Counted from the first letter of the stretch, positions 50,662 through 59,046 are shown. The stretch is 64,000 bases of DNA from Nevskiaceae bacterium (GCA_008012115.1 SSEB01000001.1:124001-188000); one strand, 5' to 3'. A program made the numbers and translations. Notes: generated from the letters alone by a model not told the origin.

Positions 50662-52963
50662 CGCCACGGCCCTCCTGCTAGCGGGCGTCTTTCATCTCGT
50701 CCCCGCCCACGCGGCTTCCTGGTTCGGTCCTGGTTGCGGGCCAACGCCGGTGGCCGTGGTGCCCGTGGCCGATCAGCAGATTCTGGTTTCCGTCCGCACC
50801 GGCCCCGGCGAGCCCGAGCAGAGCGATATCGTCCTGCAGACCGCCGACGGCGCCTTGTGGGTGTCGCCCGACAGTCTGCGACGCTGGCGCGCCACGGTGC
50901 CGGCGAAAGTCCTGCGGCAGGAGGATCAGGACTGGTCACCCCTGGCCGCGGTGACGGGACTGGTCTATCGCTTCGACGCCTGCACGCAGACCCTGTGGGT
51001 GGACACGGCGGCGGCCACGCGCGTGGTCACGCGCCTCGACCTGTTGCCCGACGGCGGAGTTCCCGAGGGTGCTGCCCGCATCGAACCCGGCGGTTACTTC
51101 AATCTCGACAGCCAGCTGTTGCACGCGCAGGGTTTGACGCGGCTGGCAGGCGTCGGCGAGCTGGGCGCCTTCAGTGCCTGGGGCTATGGCGCCACCAGTG
51201 CGGTCGCCAGCCAGGGGCGGGTGGTGCGTCTCGACAGCAGTTGGAGCGTCGATGATCCGTCAGCGCTGCAGCGCCTGCGTGTGGGCGACCTCATCACGCG
51301 CAGCGGCAGTTTCGCGCAGGCCGTGCGCATCGGCGGCCTGCAGTGGGGACGGCAGTTCTCCCTGCGTCCCGATCTGATCACCTATCCATTGCCGACCCTG
51401 CGTGGTCGTGCCGCCCTGGCATCGTCGGTCGACGTCTACGTCAACCAGAGTCTGCGCAGCAACCAGGACGTGCCGACCGGACCGTTCGAGCTCGACCGGG
51501 TCCCGGTGGTGGCGGGCAGTGGCGAAGTGCAACTGGTGGTCCGCGATGTCCTTGGCCGCGAGCAGGTCGTGTCGGTGCCTTTTTACGCCGCGCCGGTGCT
51601 GTTGCGGCCGGGCTTGACCGACTACACGGTGGAAGCCGGCTGGATGCGGAACAACTATGCCGTGACCTCGGCCGACTACGGCCGTTTCCTGCTGGCTGGC
51701 ACCTATCGCCAGGGATTGAACGAGATGCTGACCCTGGAGACGCATGCCGAGGTGCTGCACGAGCAGGAGCTGATGGCCCTCTCCGTCGCTTTGCTGCAGC
51801 CGGCACTGGGGGTGTTTTCGGCGGGCCTCGCCGGCAGCGGCACCATCGCCGGGCTCGGCGGCAGTGTCGTGGCCGGCTTCGAGCGCGTCAGCCCGTCCTG
51901 GAGCCTGACCCTCGAAACGCGACGCTCCACCTCACGTTTCGTTCGCGCGGGCGATGGACCCGATGCCGTGACACGCAGCGATCTGATGCGCGTCGGTTTT
52001 GCGCCGCATACCAACGGCTCGCTGTCGCTGAGCTACCTGCGTCAAGGCCATGCCAGCAGCGGCGATCTGAACATTCTCGGGCTGAATTACAACTACGGCT
52101 TCGCGCGCGACTGGAACCTGTTCGTCAACGCCACCCGCGCCACGTCGCAGACGCGGGACTATGGGGCCTACCTGGGGCTGAACTGGCAGTTCGGCCGTGA
52201 CCTGCTGGCCAGTTCCGAATACACCCACGACGGTCGCGGCAACGTCGGCCGCTTCACGCTGCAGCGTTCGATGCAGAGCGCATTGGATTATTCCTGGCGC
52301 GCCTCGGCCGAAACCGGGGTCACGGGGCGATATGATCTCGCCGGACAGTGGGCGCAGGAGCGTGGCACCGTCACCGCCGACGCCGAGCGGCGCGGTGGCG
52401 ACAACAGCTACCGTCTGGGCTACACCACCGGTTTCGCACTGCTGGGTCGCGATGCCTTCTGGACGCGCCCGGTCAATGGCAGCTTCGCGGTGGTCGATGC
52501 CGCCGGCGTGCCGGGTGTGCGCATCTATGCCAACGAGCAGCCCGCCGGCCGCACCGACGCGGCGGGCAAGCTGCTGGTGCCGGACTTGCGGACCTACGAA
52601 ACCACGGCCTTGCGGATCGAGGACAGCGACGTGCCCATGCAGTACGAGATCACGGAATTGCGCCAGCCGGTGTTCCTGCCGACGCGGGGCGGCACGCACG
52701 TGCATTTCGCGTTGCGCGCCCCGGAGGGCACGCGCCTGCGCCTGCATCTGCGTGGCGGTGCGCCGGTGCCGGCGGGCGCGCAGGTCTTTCTGCGCGGTGC
52801 GCCGGAAGCGCTGCCGGTCGGTTTCAACGGTCAGACCTATCTGGACGGCCCGGCGCAGCGGCGGCGGGTGGATGCCCGCTGGCCGGGCCATCACTGCGTC
52901 GCGCGCTGGACGCCTGATGAGGAGCCTGACGTCGACGCGCTGTGCAAGGAGGTTTCGCCATGA
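50618..52963 (+). CDS. Outer membrane fimbrial usher (CsuD-like)
   Basis: A 781-residue usher (from ATG 50618; ATG 50633 is an alternative) with a signal peptide (ends near VPAHAAS), an N-terminal chaperone-binding domain (about 25-140), the central beta-barrel with conserved DLITRSGSF and LPTLRGRAALASSVDVYVN blocks, and C-terminal domains ending with CVARWTPD. It forms the assembly pore for the pilus. The start overlaps the chaperone gene by 44 bases, and the stop overlaps the tip gene as ATGA. Confidence 0.88.
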   Translation: MTDLSMPAWCCRGLSATALLLAGVFHLVPAHAASWFGPGCGPTPVAVVPVADQQILVSVRTGPGEPEQSDIVLQTADGALWVSPDSLRRWRATVPAKVLRQEDQDWSPLAAVTGLVYRFDACTQTLWVDTAAATRVVTRLDLLPDGGVPEGAARIEPGGYFNLDSQLLHAQGLTRLAGVGELGAFSAWGYGATSAVASQGRVVRLDSSWSVDDPSALQRLRVGDLITRSGSFAQAVRIGGLQWGRQFSLRPDLITYPLPTLRGRAALASSVDVYVNQSLRSNQDVPTGPFELDRVPVVAGSGEVQLVVRDVLGREQVVSVPFYAAPVLLRPGLTDYTVEAGWMRNNYAVTSADYGRFLLAGTYRQGLNEMLTLETHAEVLHEQELMALSVALLQPALGVFSAGLAGSGTIAGLGGSVVAGFERVSPSWSLTLETRRSTSRFVRAGDGPDAVTRSDLMRVGFAPHTNGSLSLSYLRQGHASSGDLNILGLNYNYGFARDWNLFVNATRATSQTRDYGAYLGLNWQFGRDLLASSEYTHDGRGNVGRFTLQRSMQSALDYSWRASAETGVTGRYDLAGQWAQERGTVTADAERRGGDNSYRLGYTTGFALLGRDAFWTRPVNGSFAVVDAAGVPGVRIYANEQPAGRTDAAGKLLVPDLRTYETTALRIEDSDVPMQYEITELRQPVFLPTRGGTHVHFALRAPEGTRLRLHLRGGAPVPAGAQVFLRGAPEALPVGFNGQTYLDGPAQRRRVDARWPGHHCVARWTPDEEPDVDALCKEVSP

Positions 52964-53463
52964 GCTTGCAGAAGCAAACGCTGGTGCTGGCAGTGCTGGC
53001 CGGCCTGACAGTGCCGGCGCCGGCCTGGGCGTTGCTGAACACCTGCGTGGTGGCCAGCGTGCCGGTGGCTTTCCCCAGCTACGATGGCCTGAGCGGGGCG
53101 ACGGTCACCTCCACGGGCACGGTGGCGCTGACCTGCACTGGCGTGACGGTGCTGGGCCTGACTTCGGTCGACGTCGATTACACCATCGCCCTGTCCACCG
53201 GCGGCTCGTCGAGCTATGCCGCCCGCAAGATGAGCTGGCTGACCAACACGCTGAGCTACAACCTCTACAAGGACATCGGCTATTCGCAGGTCTGGGGCGA
53301 CGGCACCGGCGGCTCGTCTACCGTGACCGGCAGCATCCACCAATCGGGGCTGCTGGTGACCAGCGTCACGGTGAACATCCCGGTCTACGCCAGCATTCCG
53401 GCGTCGCAGAAAGTGCCGGCCGGCAGCTATGCCGACACCATCACCATCACGGTGACGTACTGA
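52960..53463 (+). CDS. SCPU-domain tip or minor pilin (CsuE-like)
   Basis: A 167-residue secreted protein with signal peptide ending near PAWALLN and one SCPU domain with the cysteine pair (NTCVVAS and LTCTGV). It is more divergent than the two major pilins, consistent with a minor or tip subunit, but it has only one domain, whereas CsuE tips have two, so the tip role is inferred from operon position. AAGGAGG precedes ATG 52960. Its 3' end overlaps the convergent histidine kinase by 17 bases. Confidence 0.8.
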   Translation: MSLQKQTLVLAVLAGLTVPAPAWALLNTCVVASVPVAFPSYDGLSGATVTSTGTVALTCTGVTVLGLTSVDVDYTIALSTGGSSSYAARKMSWLTNTLSYNLYKDIGYSQVWGDGTGGSSTVTGSIHQSGLLVTSVTVNIPVYASIPASQKVPAGSYADTITITVTY

Positions 53464-55048
53464 CGGCAGGCATACGCTCCGGCGCGGCTGTGGCGGGCGT
53501 GTCGATGGCCTTCAGCGTGAAATGGAAGGTCGCGCCTTCGCCGGGGCGCGAGTCCACCCAGATGTCGCCGCCGTGCTGCTTGACGATCTTCTGGCAGATG
53601 GACAGGCCGATGCCGGTACCCTCGTACTCGCTTTCGCCATGCAGGCGACGGAAGATCAGGAAGATATCGCGCTGATCGTCCTCGGCGATGCCGATGCCCT
53701 GGTCGGCCACCGAGACGCGCCAGAACTTGCCGTCGCGTACCGCCGAAAGGTGTACGCGCGGGTGCGCACCCGGTTGGAACTTGATGCCGTTGCCGATCAG
53801 GTTCTGCAGCAGCTGGGTCAGCTCCAGCGCCGAGCCGATGACCTTGGGCAGGGGGCCATGAGTGATCTCGGCGCCGCGCGCAGTGATGACCGCGTGCAGG
53901 TTTTTCTGCGCCTGTTGCAGCAGCATTTCGAGATCCACGGTTTCGATGCGCATCTGACCGCCGACGCGGGAAAACTCGAGCAGACCGGAAATCAGCCGTT
54001 GCATGTGCGCGGCGCTTTGCACGATGTGCTGGATGTAGTCGTTGGCCTGTGCGTCGAGGGATTCGCGATAGCGCCGCTGCAGCAGCTGGCAGAATCCCGA
54101 GATGGTGCGCAGCGGCGCCTGCAGGTCGTGCGAGGCGATGTAGGCGAACTGTTCCAGTTCGCGGTTGATCAGCTGTAGGCTCTCCATCGAGCGCGCCAGC
54201 TTTTCCTCGACCAGGCGGCGATCGCCGATCTCGCGCTGCAGCGTCTCGTTGGCGGCGGTCAGGCTGGCGGTGCGTTCGCGCACGCGCGCCTCGAGTTTCT
54301 CGTTGTCGCCGCGGATCTGTCCCAGCCTCGTCTCGATCACGGCCGCGCCCAGCGTGATCAGGATCAGCAGCGCGGCGCCGGCACCGATGACCAGGGCAAG
54401 GGCCTCGCGGCCCAGGGTCTGCGGGTTGCCGGGAGTCACGGTCTGGGGCGCGAATTCCGTCGCCGCCATGCCGATGTAGTGCATGCCGGCGATACCCATC
54501 CCCATCACCAGCGCGGCGCCGGCCTTGCTCCACGGCGCCTCCAGCAGACTCTCACTGCGACGGCGGTACACCATGCGCAGCGCCAACTGCGACGCCGCGA
54601 CGGCAAAGATCGCCGACAGCAGCAACATGCCAGGGTGGTAATACGGGCCGGGCGACAGTTGCATCGCGGCCATGCCGCTGTGATGCATGGACACGATGCC
54701 CAGGCCCATCAGCAGGCTCGCCACCAGCAGGCGGCCTTCGCCGAGCGTCGCCAGGTTGCAGGTGTAGAGGGCGAAACAGGCAATGACCACGGCGATGCCC
54801 AGGGAGGCCAGCGTCGCCGGCAGGCTGTAGGTCACGGTAAACGGCAGCTTCAGCGCCAGCATGCCGATGAAATGCATGCCCCAGATGCCAATGCCCATGA
54901 CGCTGCCGCCGGCCAGCAGCCACGCCAGGCTGAGGTGTGCGTTGTCGGGGCGACGGATGTGTGTGGACAGGCTGAGACCCACGAACGAGGCGAACGCGGC
55001 GACGCCACAGGACAGGGCGACCAGCCAGGGGTCGTAAGTGCTGATCAC
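53447..55048 (-). CDS. MHYT-domain sensor histidine kinase
   Basis: A 533-residue membrane kinase. The N-terminal MHYT domain has three repeats (GMHFIGM near residue 57, SMHHSGM near 120, GMHYIGM near 190), proposed to bind copper or sense O2/CO/NO. After a coiled-coil linker, HisKA has the phospho-acceptor His in ASHDLQAPLRT near 310, and HATPase_c has NLIGNGIKFQ, DQGIGIAED and GTGIGLSI. No response regulator lies beside it. GTG start at 55048. Its 3' overlap with the pilus operon is convergent, so functional linkage is not implied. Confidence 0.85.
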   Translation of the reverse strand: MISTYDPWLVALSCGVAAFASFVGLSLSTHIRRPDNAHLSLAWLLAGGSVMGIGIWGMHFIGMLALKLPFTVTYSLPATLASLGIAVVIACFALYTCNLATLGEGRLLVASLLMGLGIVSMHHSGMAAMQLSPGPYYHPGMLLLSAIFAVAASQLALRMVYRRRSESLLEAPWSKAGAALVMGMGIAGMHYIGMAATEFAPQTVTPGNPQTLGREALALVIGAGAALLILITLGAAVIETRLGQIRGDNEKLEARVRERTASLTAANETLQREIGDRRLVEEKLARSMESLQLINRELEQFAYIASHDLQAPLRTISGFCQLLQRRYRESLDAQANDYIQHIVQSAAHMQRLISGLLEFSRVGGQMRIETVDLEMLLQQAQKNLHAVITARGAEITHGPLPKVIGSALELTQLLQNLIGNGIKFQPGAHPRVHLSAVRDGKFWRVSVADQGIGIAEDDQRDIFLIFRRLHGESEYEGTGIGLSICQKIVKQHGGDIWVDSRPGEGATFHFTLKAIDTPATAAPERMPAVSTSP

Positions 55049-55152
55049 GTCGTGTCTCGCTCCGGAAGGCCGCTCATCATAAGCGGCAGCCCTGGTACGG
55101 CCGAGTGCCGGTCAGGGTTGCGCTGGCGTCCGTGCGTCGGGCCAAAGCCATC

Positions 55153-55181
55153 TTGACAGCTGCAATCTCGGCCAATATGAT
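55153..55181 (+). promoter_or_regulatory. Sigma70 promoter of the phasin gene
   Basis: TTGACA (55153-55158), a 17-base spacer and TATGAT (55176-55181): a near-consensus promoter. The predicted start of transcription would be about 55188, just before the PhaR-like operator. Confidence 0.8.
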
Positions 55182-55193
55182 GCGCTGCAACAA

Positions 55194-55210
55194 TTGCTGC
55201 ATCGCAGCAA
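55194..55210. promoter_or_regulatory. PhaR-like operator
   Basis: TTGCTGC-ATC-GCAGCAA, a perfect 7-3-7 inverted repeat containing CTGC-N3-GCAG, the form reported for the PHA-responsive repressor PhaR. It lies directly downstream of the promoter, where a bound repressor would block transcription. Confidence 0.6.
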
Positions 55211-55264
55211 GTTGGATGAAAGACTAACTATTTTTCAATCACTTAATGTAATGGAGTGCAGCAA

Positions 55265-55726
55265 ATGAACGTTGAAACCATCGTGAATGATGTCAAGGGC
55301 AAGGTTGAGCCGATCGTCGCCAAGGGCCAGGAAGCGGTGCAGGCCGGCTTCGAGACTCTGAAGACCGCCAACAGCATCGTCGTCGAAGGCGTGCAGACCC
55401 TGGTCAAGACCAATGTCGAGGCCGGCAAGGACCTCCTCGCCGCCGCCCAGACCAGCTTCGAGAAGGCCAAGGCCGACGGCATCAAGACCGTTGCCGCCAA
55501 CCCGGTCGCCTACCTGCCGGAAGGCAAGGAGCGCGTGATCTCGGCCTACAACGACACCGTGACCCTGGTCACCAAGACCGGCGACGAGCTGGTCAAGACC
55601 TTCAAGCAGGGCTACGAGAGCATCAACGCCGCCATCACCGGCGAGGCCGTGGTCGTGACCAAGGCCAAGACGACGGTGAAGAAGGTTGCCGCCAAGGCCA
55701 AGAAGACCGCCAAGGCCGCTGCCTAA
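55265..55726 (+). CDS. Phasin family protein (polyhydroxyalkanoate granule-associated)
   Basis: A 153-residue, almost entirely helical protein of the phasin family. The core (1-130) is amphipathic with VEPIVAKGQEAVQAGFETL and FEKAKADGIKTVAANP; the tail (KAKTTVKKVAAKAKKTAKAA) is Lys/Ala-rich and histone-H1-like, as in PhaF-type phasins that tie granules to the nucleoid. It coats PHA granules and controls their number and size. No PHA synthase gene is in the window. ATG 55265 with GGAG 8 bases before. A strong terminator follows. Confidence 0.88.
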   Translation: MNVETIVNDVKGKVEPIVAKGQEAVQAGFETLKTANSIVVEGVQTLVKTNVEAGKDLLAAAQTSFEKAKADGIKTVAANPVAYLPEGKERVISAYNDTVTLVTKTGDELVKTFKQGYESINAAITGEAVVVTKAKTTVKKVAAKAKKTAKAAA

Positions 55727-55761
55727 AGCGTCCCCCAGCCAGCGCCTCGACGCTGGCACCA

Positions 55762-55789
55762 GGGCCGGGGGAAACCCCGGCCCTTTTTT
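55762..55789 (+). terminator. Rho-independent terminator after phasin gene
   Basis: GGGCCGGGG-GAAA-CCCCGGCCC at 55762-55783 followed by six T residues; a stable GAAA-loop hairpin. Confidence 0.95.
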
Positions 55790-55830
55790 GTTGGTGCAAT
55801 ACGTTTTCCCTCAGACACTGCCGGAATTGC

Positions 55831-56121
55831 ATGATGCTGGACGGGATCGATCATCGCCTGAATCACTATGCCGACCGCGCTCTCGGCGGCGTAGCGCTGC
55901 TGCTGGTTCACGAAACGGGAGCGTTGCGCGGCTACTGGCGCGACCTGGGTGTGCGCTTTGCGGTGGCGCGCCGCGCGCGCGATGCCGGCGAACTGCTGCG
56001 TGACCAGTTGGACCTGCTGGCCGAATCGCGGCGCCGCATGCGTCACGAAGGGCGGGTGCGCAGTGCGCTCTGGCGCGGCGTGTGGCGGGACCTGACGCGG
56101 ACTGCGCGCGCGGCGGGATGA
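55831..56121 (+). CDS. Small hypothetical protein, Arg-rich
   Basis: A 96-residue protein, basic (many Arg), begins MMLDGIDHRLNHYADRALGG, with one hydrophobic stretch (GGVALLLVHETGAL) that is short for a membrane helix. No recognised domain. Start ATG 55831 or 55834. It follows the phasin terminator, so it needs its own promoter, which I could not locate. It converges with the DUF6489-like gene. Confidence 0.45.
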   Translation: MMLDGIDHRLNHYADRALGGVALLLVHETGALRGYWRDLGVRFAVARRARDAGELLRDQLDLLAESRRRMRHEGRVRSALWRGVWRDLTRTARAAG

Positions 56122-56144
56122 ACCGCGGGCTTGGGCCCGATCGC

Positions 56145-56414
56145 TTATTCCGGATCTTGTGTCTTGCGGCGGCTGCGGCGCGGCCGTTCCGTTTCGCTTT
56201 CCGCCGTGGCGTCCTTCACCGTGACCTTGGCGACGATGTTCTTGATCGCGTCGATATTGCTCTTGACGAAGCCGCCGGCATCGAACTCGCTGGCGGCCTC
56301 GACCTTGTCGCGCAGGAAGGCGATGATCTCATCCTGAAGCCCGGATACATCCGGCAGGCCGAGGAAGCGGCGCAGTTCCTCCGGCTTGACGTCGATTTCG
56401 ATCTTGATCTGCAT
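56145..56414 (-). CDS. DUF6489-like small protein
   Basis: An 89-residue protein with the pattern MQIKIEIDVKPEELRRFLGLPDV, in parts, which I associate with the DUF6489 family; the middle is helical (DEIIAFLRDKVEAASEF) and the tail is basic and Arg-rich (RPRRSRRKTQ). Family function is unknown; similar short proteins accompany phasins in some genomes, but that is a memory of context, not proof. GAGGACCCGAC precedes ATG 56414. Confidence 0.6.
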   Translation of the reverse strand: MQIKIEIDVKPEELRRFLGLPDVSGLQDEIIAFLRDKVEAASEFDAGGFVKSNIDAIKNIVAKVTVKDATAESETERPRRSRRKTQDPE

Positions 56415-56500
56415 GTCGGGTCCTCGGCGGCAATGGGGGTGCGCGGCGTGTCGTGGCGGCGTGCGGCGCTCGCAGCGAGGATAACAGTTTCGCGCGCGGT

Positions 56501-57100
56501 TTAGCCCATGCGGTGCGCGGCGAGAAAGCTGGCGACGCCGGTCATCAGCATCTCGACGGCGATGGTCACCAGCACCAGGCCCATCAGGCGCTCGACGGCG
56601 ATGAGGCCGCGCACGCCCAGCCAGCGGCGCAGCGTGCCGCTGAGCAGCATGATCGGCAGGCAGGCGCTCCAGGCCAGCAGCAGTGCCGCCACCCATTCCG
56701 GCCAGCGCTGCGGTTCGCGCGTCATCAGCAGCAGCACCGTGGCCAGCGCCGAAGGACCCGCAACGTAAGGGATCGCCAGCGGCACGATGAAGGGCTCGCT
56801 GTCGACATCCTCCTCCATCGAGGTCTCGCGCGAGGGGAACACCATGCGCAGCGCGATCAGCATCAGGATCACGCCGCCCGCCACGCCCAGCGCCGGCTCG
56901 GACAGCCCGAGCAGGCGCAGCAGGTGCCCGCCGAGCAGCAGGAACAGCAGCAGCGCGATCAGGGCAAAGATCATTTCGCGCAGCACCACGCGGGTCTGGC
57001 GCGCCGGCGGCACGCGTTTGAGCGCGGACAGGAACACCGGCAGGTTGCCCAGCGGGTCCATCACCAGGAACAGCAGCACGGCGGCGGAAACGAGGCTCAT
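56501..57100 (-). CDS. MarC family membrane protein
   Basis: A 199-residue, six-helix inner membrane protein of the MarC/UPF0056 family (starts SLVSAAVLLFLVMDPLGNLP; contains PLAIPYVAGPSALATVLLLM). Function is unresolved; once linked to multiple antibiotic resistance, later not supported. It follows purC by 11 bases in the same direction and is probably co-transcribed. Confidence 0.88.
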   Translation of the reverse strand: MSLVSAAVLLFLVMDPLGNLPVFLSALKRVPPARQTRVVLREMIFALIALLLFLLLGGHLLRLLGLSEPALGVAGGVILMLIALRMVFPSRETSMEEDVDSEPFIVPLAIPYVAGPSALATVLLLMTREPQRWPEWVAALLLAWSACLPIMLLSGTLRRWLGVRGLIAVERLMGLVLVTIAVEMLMTGVASFLAAHRMG

Positions 57101-57111
57101 CGCCGGAGTCT

Positions 57112-57996
57112 TCAGCCCGTCAGCAACTGCTGCGCGCGCACGTAATTGGCGGCAGTCTTGTCGACCACGTCATCGGGCAGCCAGGGACCGGGGGCTTTCT
57201 TGTCCCAGTCCAGGGTCTCCAGGTAATCACGCACGAACTGCTTGTCGAAGCTCGGCGGGCTGATGCCGGGCTGGTAGGTGTCCGCCGGCCAGAAGCGCGA
57301 GGAATCCGGCGTCAGCACCTCGTCGATCAGGTGCAGGGTGCCGCTCTTGTCGAGACCGAATTCGAACTTGGTGTCGGCGATGATGATGCCGCGGCCCAAG
57401 GCGTAGTCGGCCGCCTCGCGATAGATGCGCAGGGTCATGTCGCGCAGTTGCGCGGCCAATGCCTTGCCGACCTTCTGCTCGACCTGCTCGAAGGAGATGT
57501 TCTCGTCGTGCTGGCCCACCGGCGCCTTGTCGGCGGGCGTGAAGATCGGCTCCGGCAGCCGGTCGGCCAGGCGCAACCCCTTGGGCAGGGCGATGCCGCA
57601 GACCGCGCCGGTTTTCTGGTAGTCCTTCCAGCCGCTGCCGATCAAGTAGCCGCGGGCGACGCATTCCACCGGCAGCGCCTTGAGGCGCTTGACCACCACG
57701 GCGCGACCCTCGCACTGCGCCAGTTCCTCGCGCGTGAGGTAGTCCGCCAGGCGCACGTTCGGCGCGAAGTGGTTGGGAATCAGCGGCTCGAATTTCTTCA
57801 TCCAGAATTCGGTCACCGCGGTCAGCACCGCGCCCTTGCCGGGGATCGGCCTTGGCAGGATCACGTCGAAGGCGGAGAGACGGTCGCTGGTGACGATCAG
57901 CATGTGCTCGTCGCCGAGCGCGTAGATGTCGCGCACCTTGCCGCGGTGCAGGCGGGGCAGGCTGCTGATGCTGGATTCGAACAGGGCTGTGGTCAT
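57112..57996 (-). CDS. purC: Phosphoribosylaminoimidazole-succinocarboxamide synthase PurC
   Basis: A 294-residue SAICAR synthetase, the longer type. It has the nucleotide-binding segment [20 protein letters not shown], in parts, [12 protein letters not shown], the conserved PLEC..-like [17 protein letters not shown] and [14 protein letters not shown]. It ligates aspartate to CAIR in purine biosynthesis. No other pur genes adjoin; marC follows as a probable operon partner. Start ATG 57996. Confidence 0.95.
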   Translation of the reverse strand: MTTALFESSISSLPRLHRGKVRDIYALGDEHMLIVTSDRLSAFDVILPRPIPGKGAVLTAVTEFWMKKFEPLIPNHFAPNVRLADYLTREELAQCEGRAVVVKRLKALPVECVARGYLIGSGWKDYQKTGAVCGIALPKGLRLADRLPEPIFTPADKAPVGQHDENISFEQVEQKVGKALAAQLRDMTLRIYREAADYALGRGIIIADTKFEFGLDKSGTLHLIDEVLTPDSSRFWPADTYQPGISPPSFDKQFVRDYLETLDWDKKAPGPWLPDDVVDKTAANYVRAQQLLTG

Positions 57997-58189
57997 GTTT
58001 TTCGGGCCGGGCGCAGGCCGGGCCGGGCGGAACGGGCCGACAATTTATGCGAGGGGCGGGTGCGGGTCAAAGCTGCGGTGCCGCCAGGGATGCGCCGCAC
58101 CGAGGCGGCGCGCTTTTGTGCGCCGGGCGGCTTTCGCACTTTCCGTGCGGGCCGGAGATAATGGGCGCCCCTGTTCGACGTCCCACGCC

Positions 58190-58873
58190 ATGTCCAAGAG
58201 TCCGCTCGCTCCGCTGATCGCGCCCAGCATCCTGTCCGCCGACCTCGCGCGCCTCGGCGAGGACGTGGAACGCGTGCTGGCCGCCGGTGCCGACATCGTC
58301 CACTTCGACGTGATGGACAACCACTACGTGCCGAACCTGACCTTCGGTCCGGCGGTGGCCGCGGCGCTGCGCAAGTACGGCATCAAAGCGCCGCTGGACG
58401 TGCACCTGATGGTGGAGCCGGTGGACGCGCTGGCGCAGGAATTCGCCAAGGCCGGCGCCAGCTTCATCACCTTTCATCCCGAGGCCACGCGCCACATCGA
58501 CCGCAGCCTGCAGGCGATCCGCGACGCCGGCTGCAAGGCGGGCCTGGTATTCAACCCGGCGACGCCGCTGGACTGCCTCAACTACGTGCTCGACAAGGTC
58601 GACATGATCCTGCTGATGTCGGTCAACCCCGGCTTCGGCGGCCAGAGCTTCCTTCCTTCGGCGCTGACCAAGCTGCGCGAGGCGCGGCGCCTGATCGACA
58701 ACAGCGGCCGCGCGATCCGGCTGGAGATCGACGGCGGCGTCAAGGTCGACAACATCGGCGAGATCGCCTCGGCCGGCGCCGACACCTTCGTCGCGGGCTC
58801 GGCGATTTTCAACGCCAAGGACTACGCCGCGACGATCCGGGCTATGCGCGAGGCCATCGCTTCGGCAAAATAG
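58190..58873 (+). CDS. rpe: Ribulose-phosphate 3-epimerase
   Basis: A 227-residue TIM-barrel enzyme: [16 protein letters not shown] near the N-terminus (catalytic Asp region), [17 protein letters not shown] with metal-binding residues, [20 protein letters not shown] and LEIDGGVK. It interconverts ribulose-5-phosphate and xylulose-5-phosphate. In many gammaproteobacteria the order is rpe-gph-trpE; here gph is missing and repeat copy 7 fills the gap before trpE. Confidence 0.95.
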   Translation: MSKSPLAPLIAPSILSADLARLGEDVERVLAAGADIVHFDVMDNHYVPNLTFGPAVAAALRKYGIKAPLDVHLMVEPVDALAQEFAKAGASFITFHPEATRHIDRSLQAIRDAGCKAGLVFNPATPLDCLNYVLDKVDMILLMSVNPGFGGQSFLPSALTKLREARRLIDNSGRAIRLEIDGGVKVDNIGEIASAGADTFVAGSAIFNAKDYAATIRAMREAIASAK

Positions 58874-58906
58874 GCGCCCGATGACTTCGCATACCGCCCC
58901 ATTGCG

Positions 58907-59018
58907 CCACCCGCTCTCGCCTTCCTGGCGATGGCAACTGTGATTATCTGTTTTTAGATTTTAATTTCATTATCTAAATAATCACAACGCCGCTGCACCC
59001 CATGACCACAGCGGGTGC
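58907..59018. repeat. 112-bp dispersed intergenic repeat, copy 7
   Basis: Termini CCACCCGCT (58907-58915) and AGCGGGTGC (59010-59018). The AT core is 58940-58985 (46 bp), with outer GTGATTAT / ATAATCAC: both sides changed compared with other copies, so the pairing is kept. Both arms are 33 bp. It lies 33 bp after rpe and 28 bp before trpE; the left arm holds TCGCC-TTCCT-GGCGA. Confidence 0.92.
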
Positions 59019-59046
59019 ACGGGTTGAGCCAGGAAACCGCCTCACC

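Noticed and set aside
7172..59018. Dispersed repeats as rho-independent terminators
   Set aside because: The GC-rich termini are far apart and not followed by a T tract; the AT palindrome is not a GC-rich stem. A role at 3' ends stays open but not by this mechanism.
7172..59018. Dispersed repeats as dif or attachment sites of an integrative element
   Set aside because: dif is single-copy and about 28 bp; there are no integrase genes or tRNA ends nearby.
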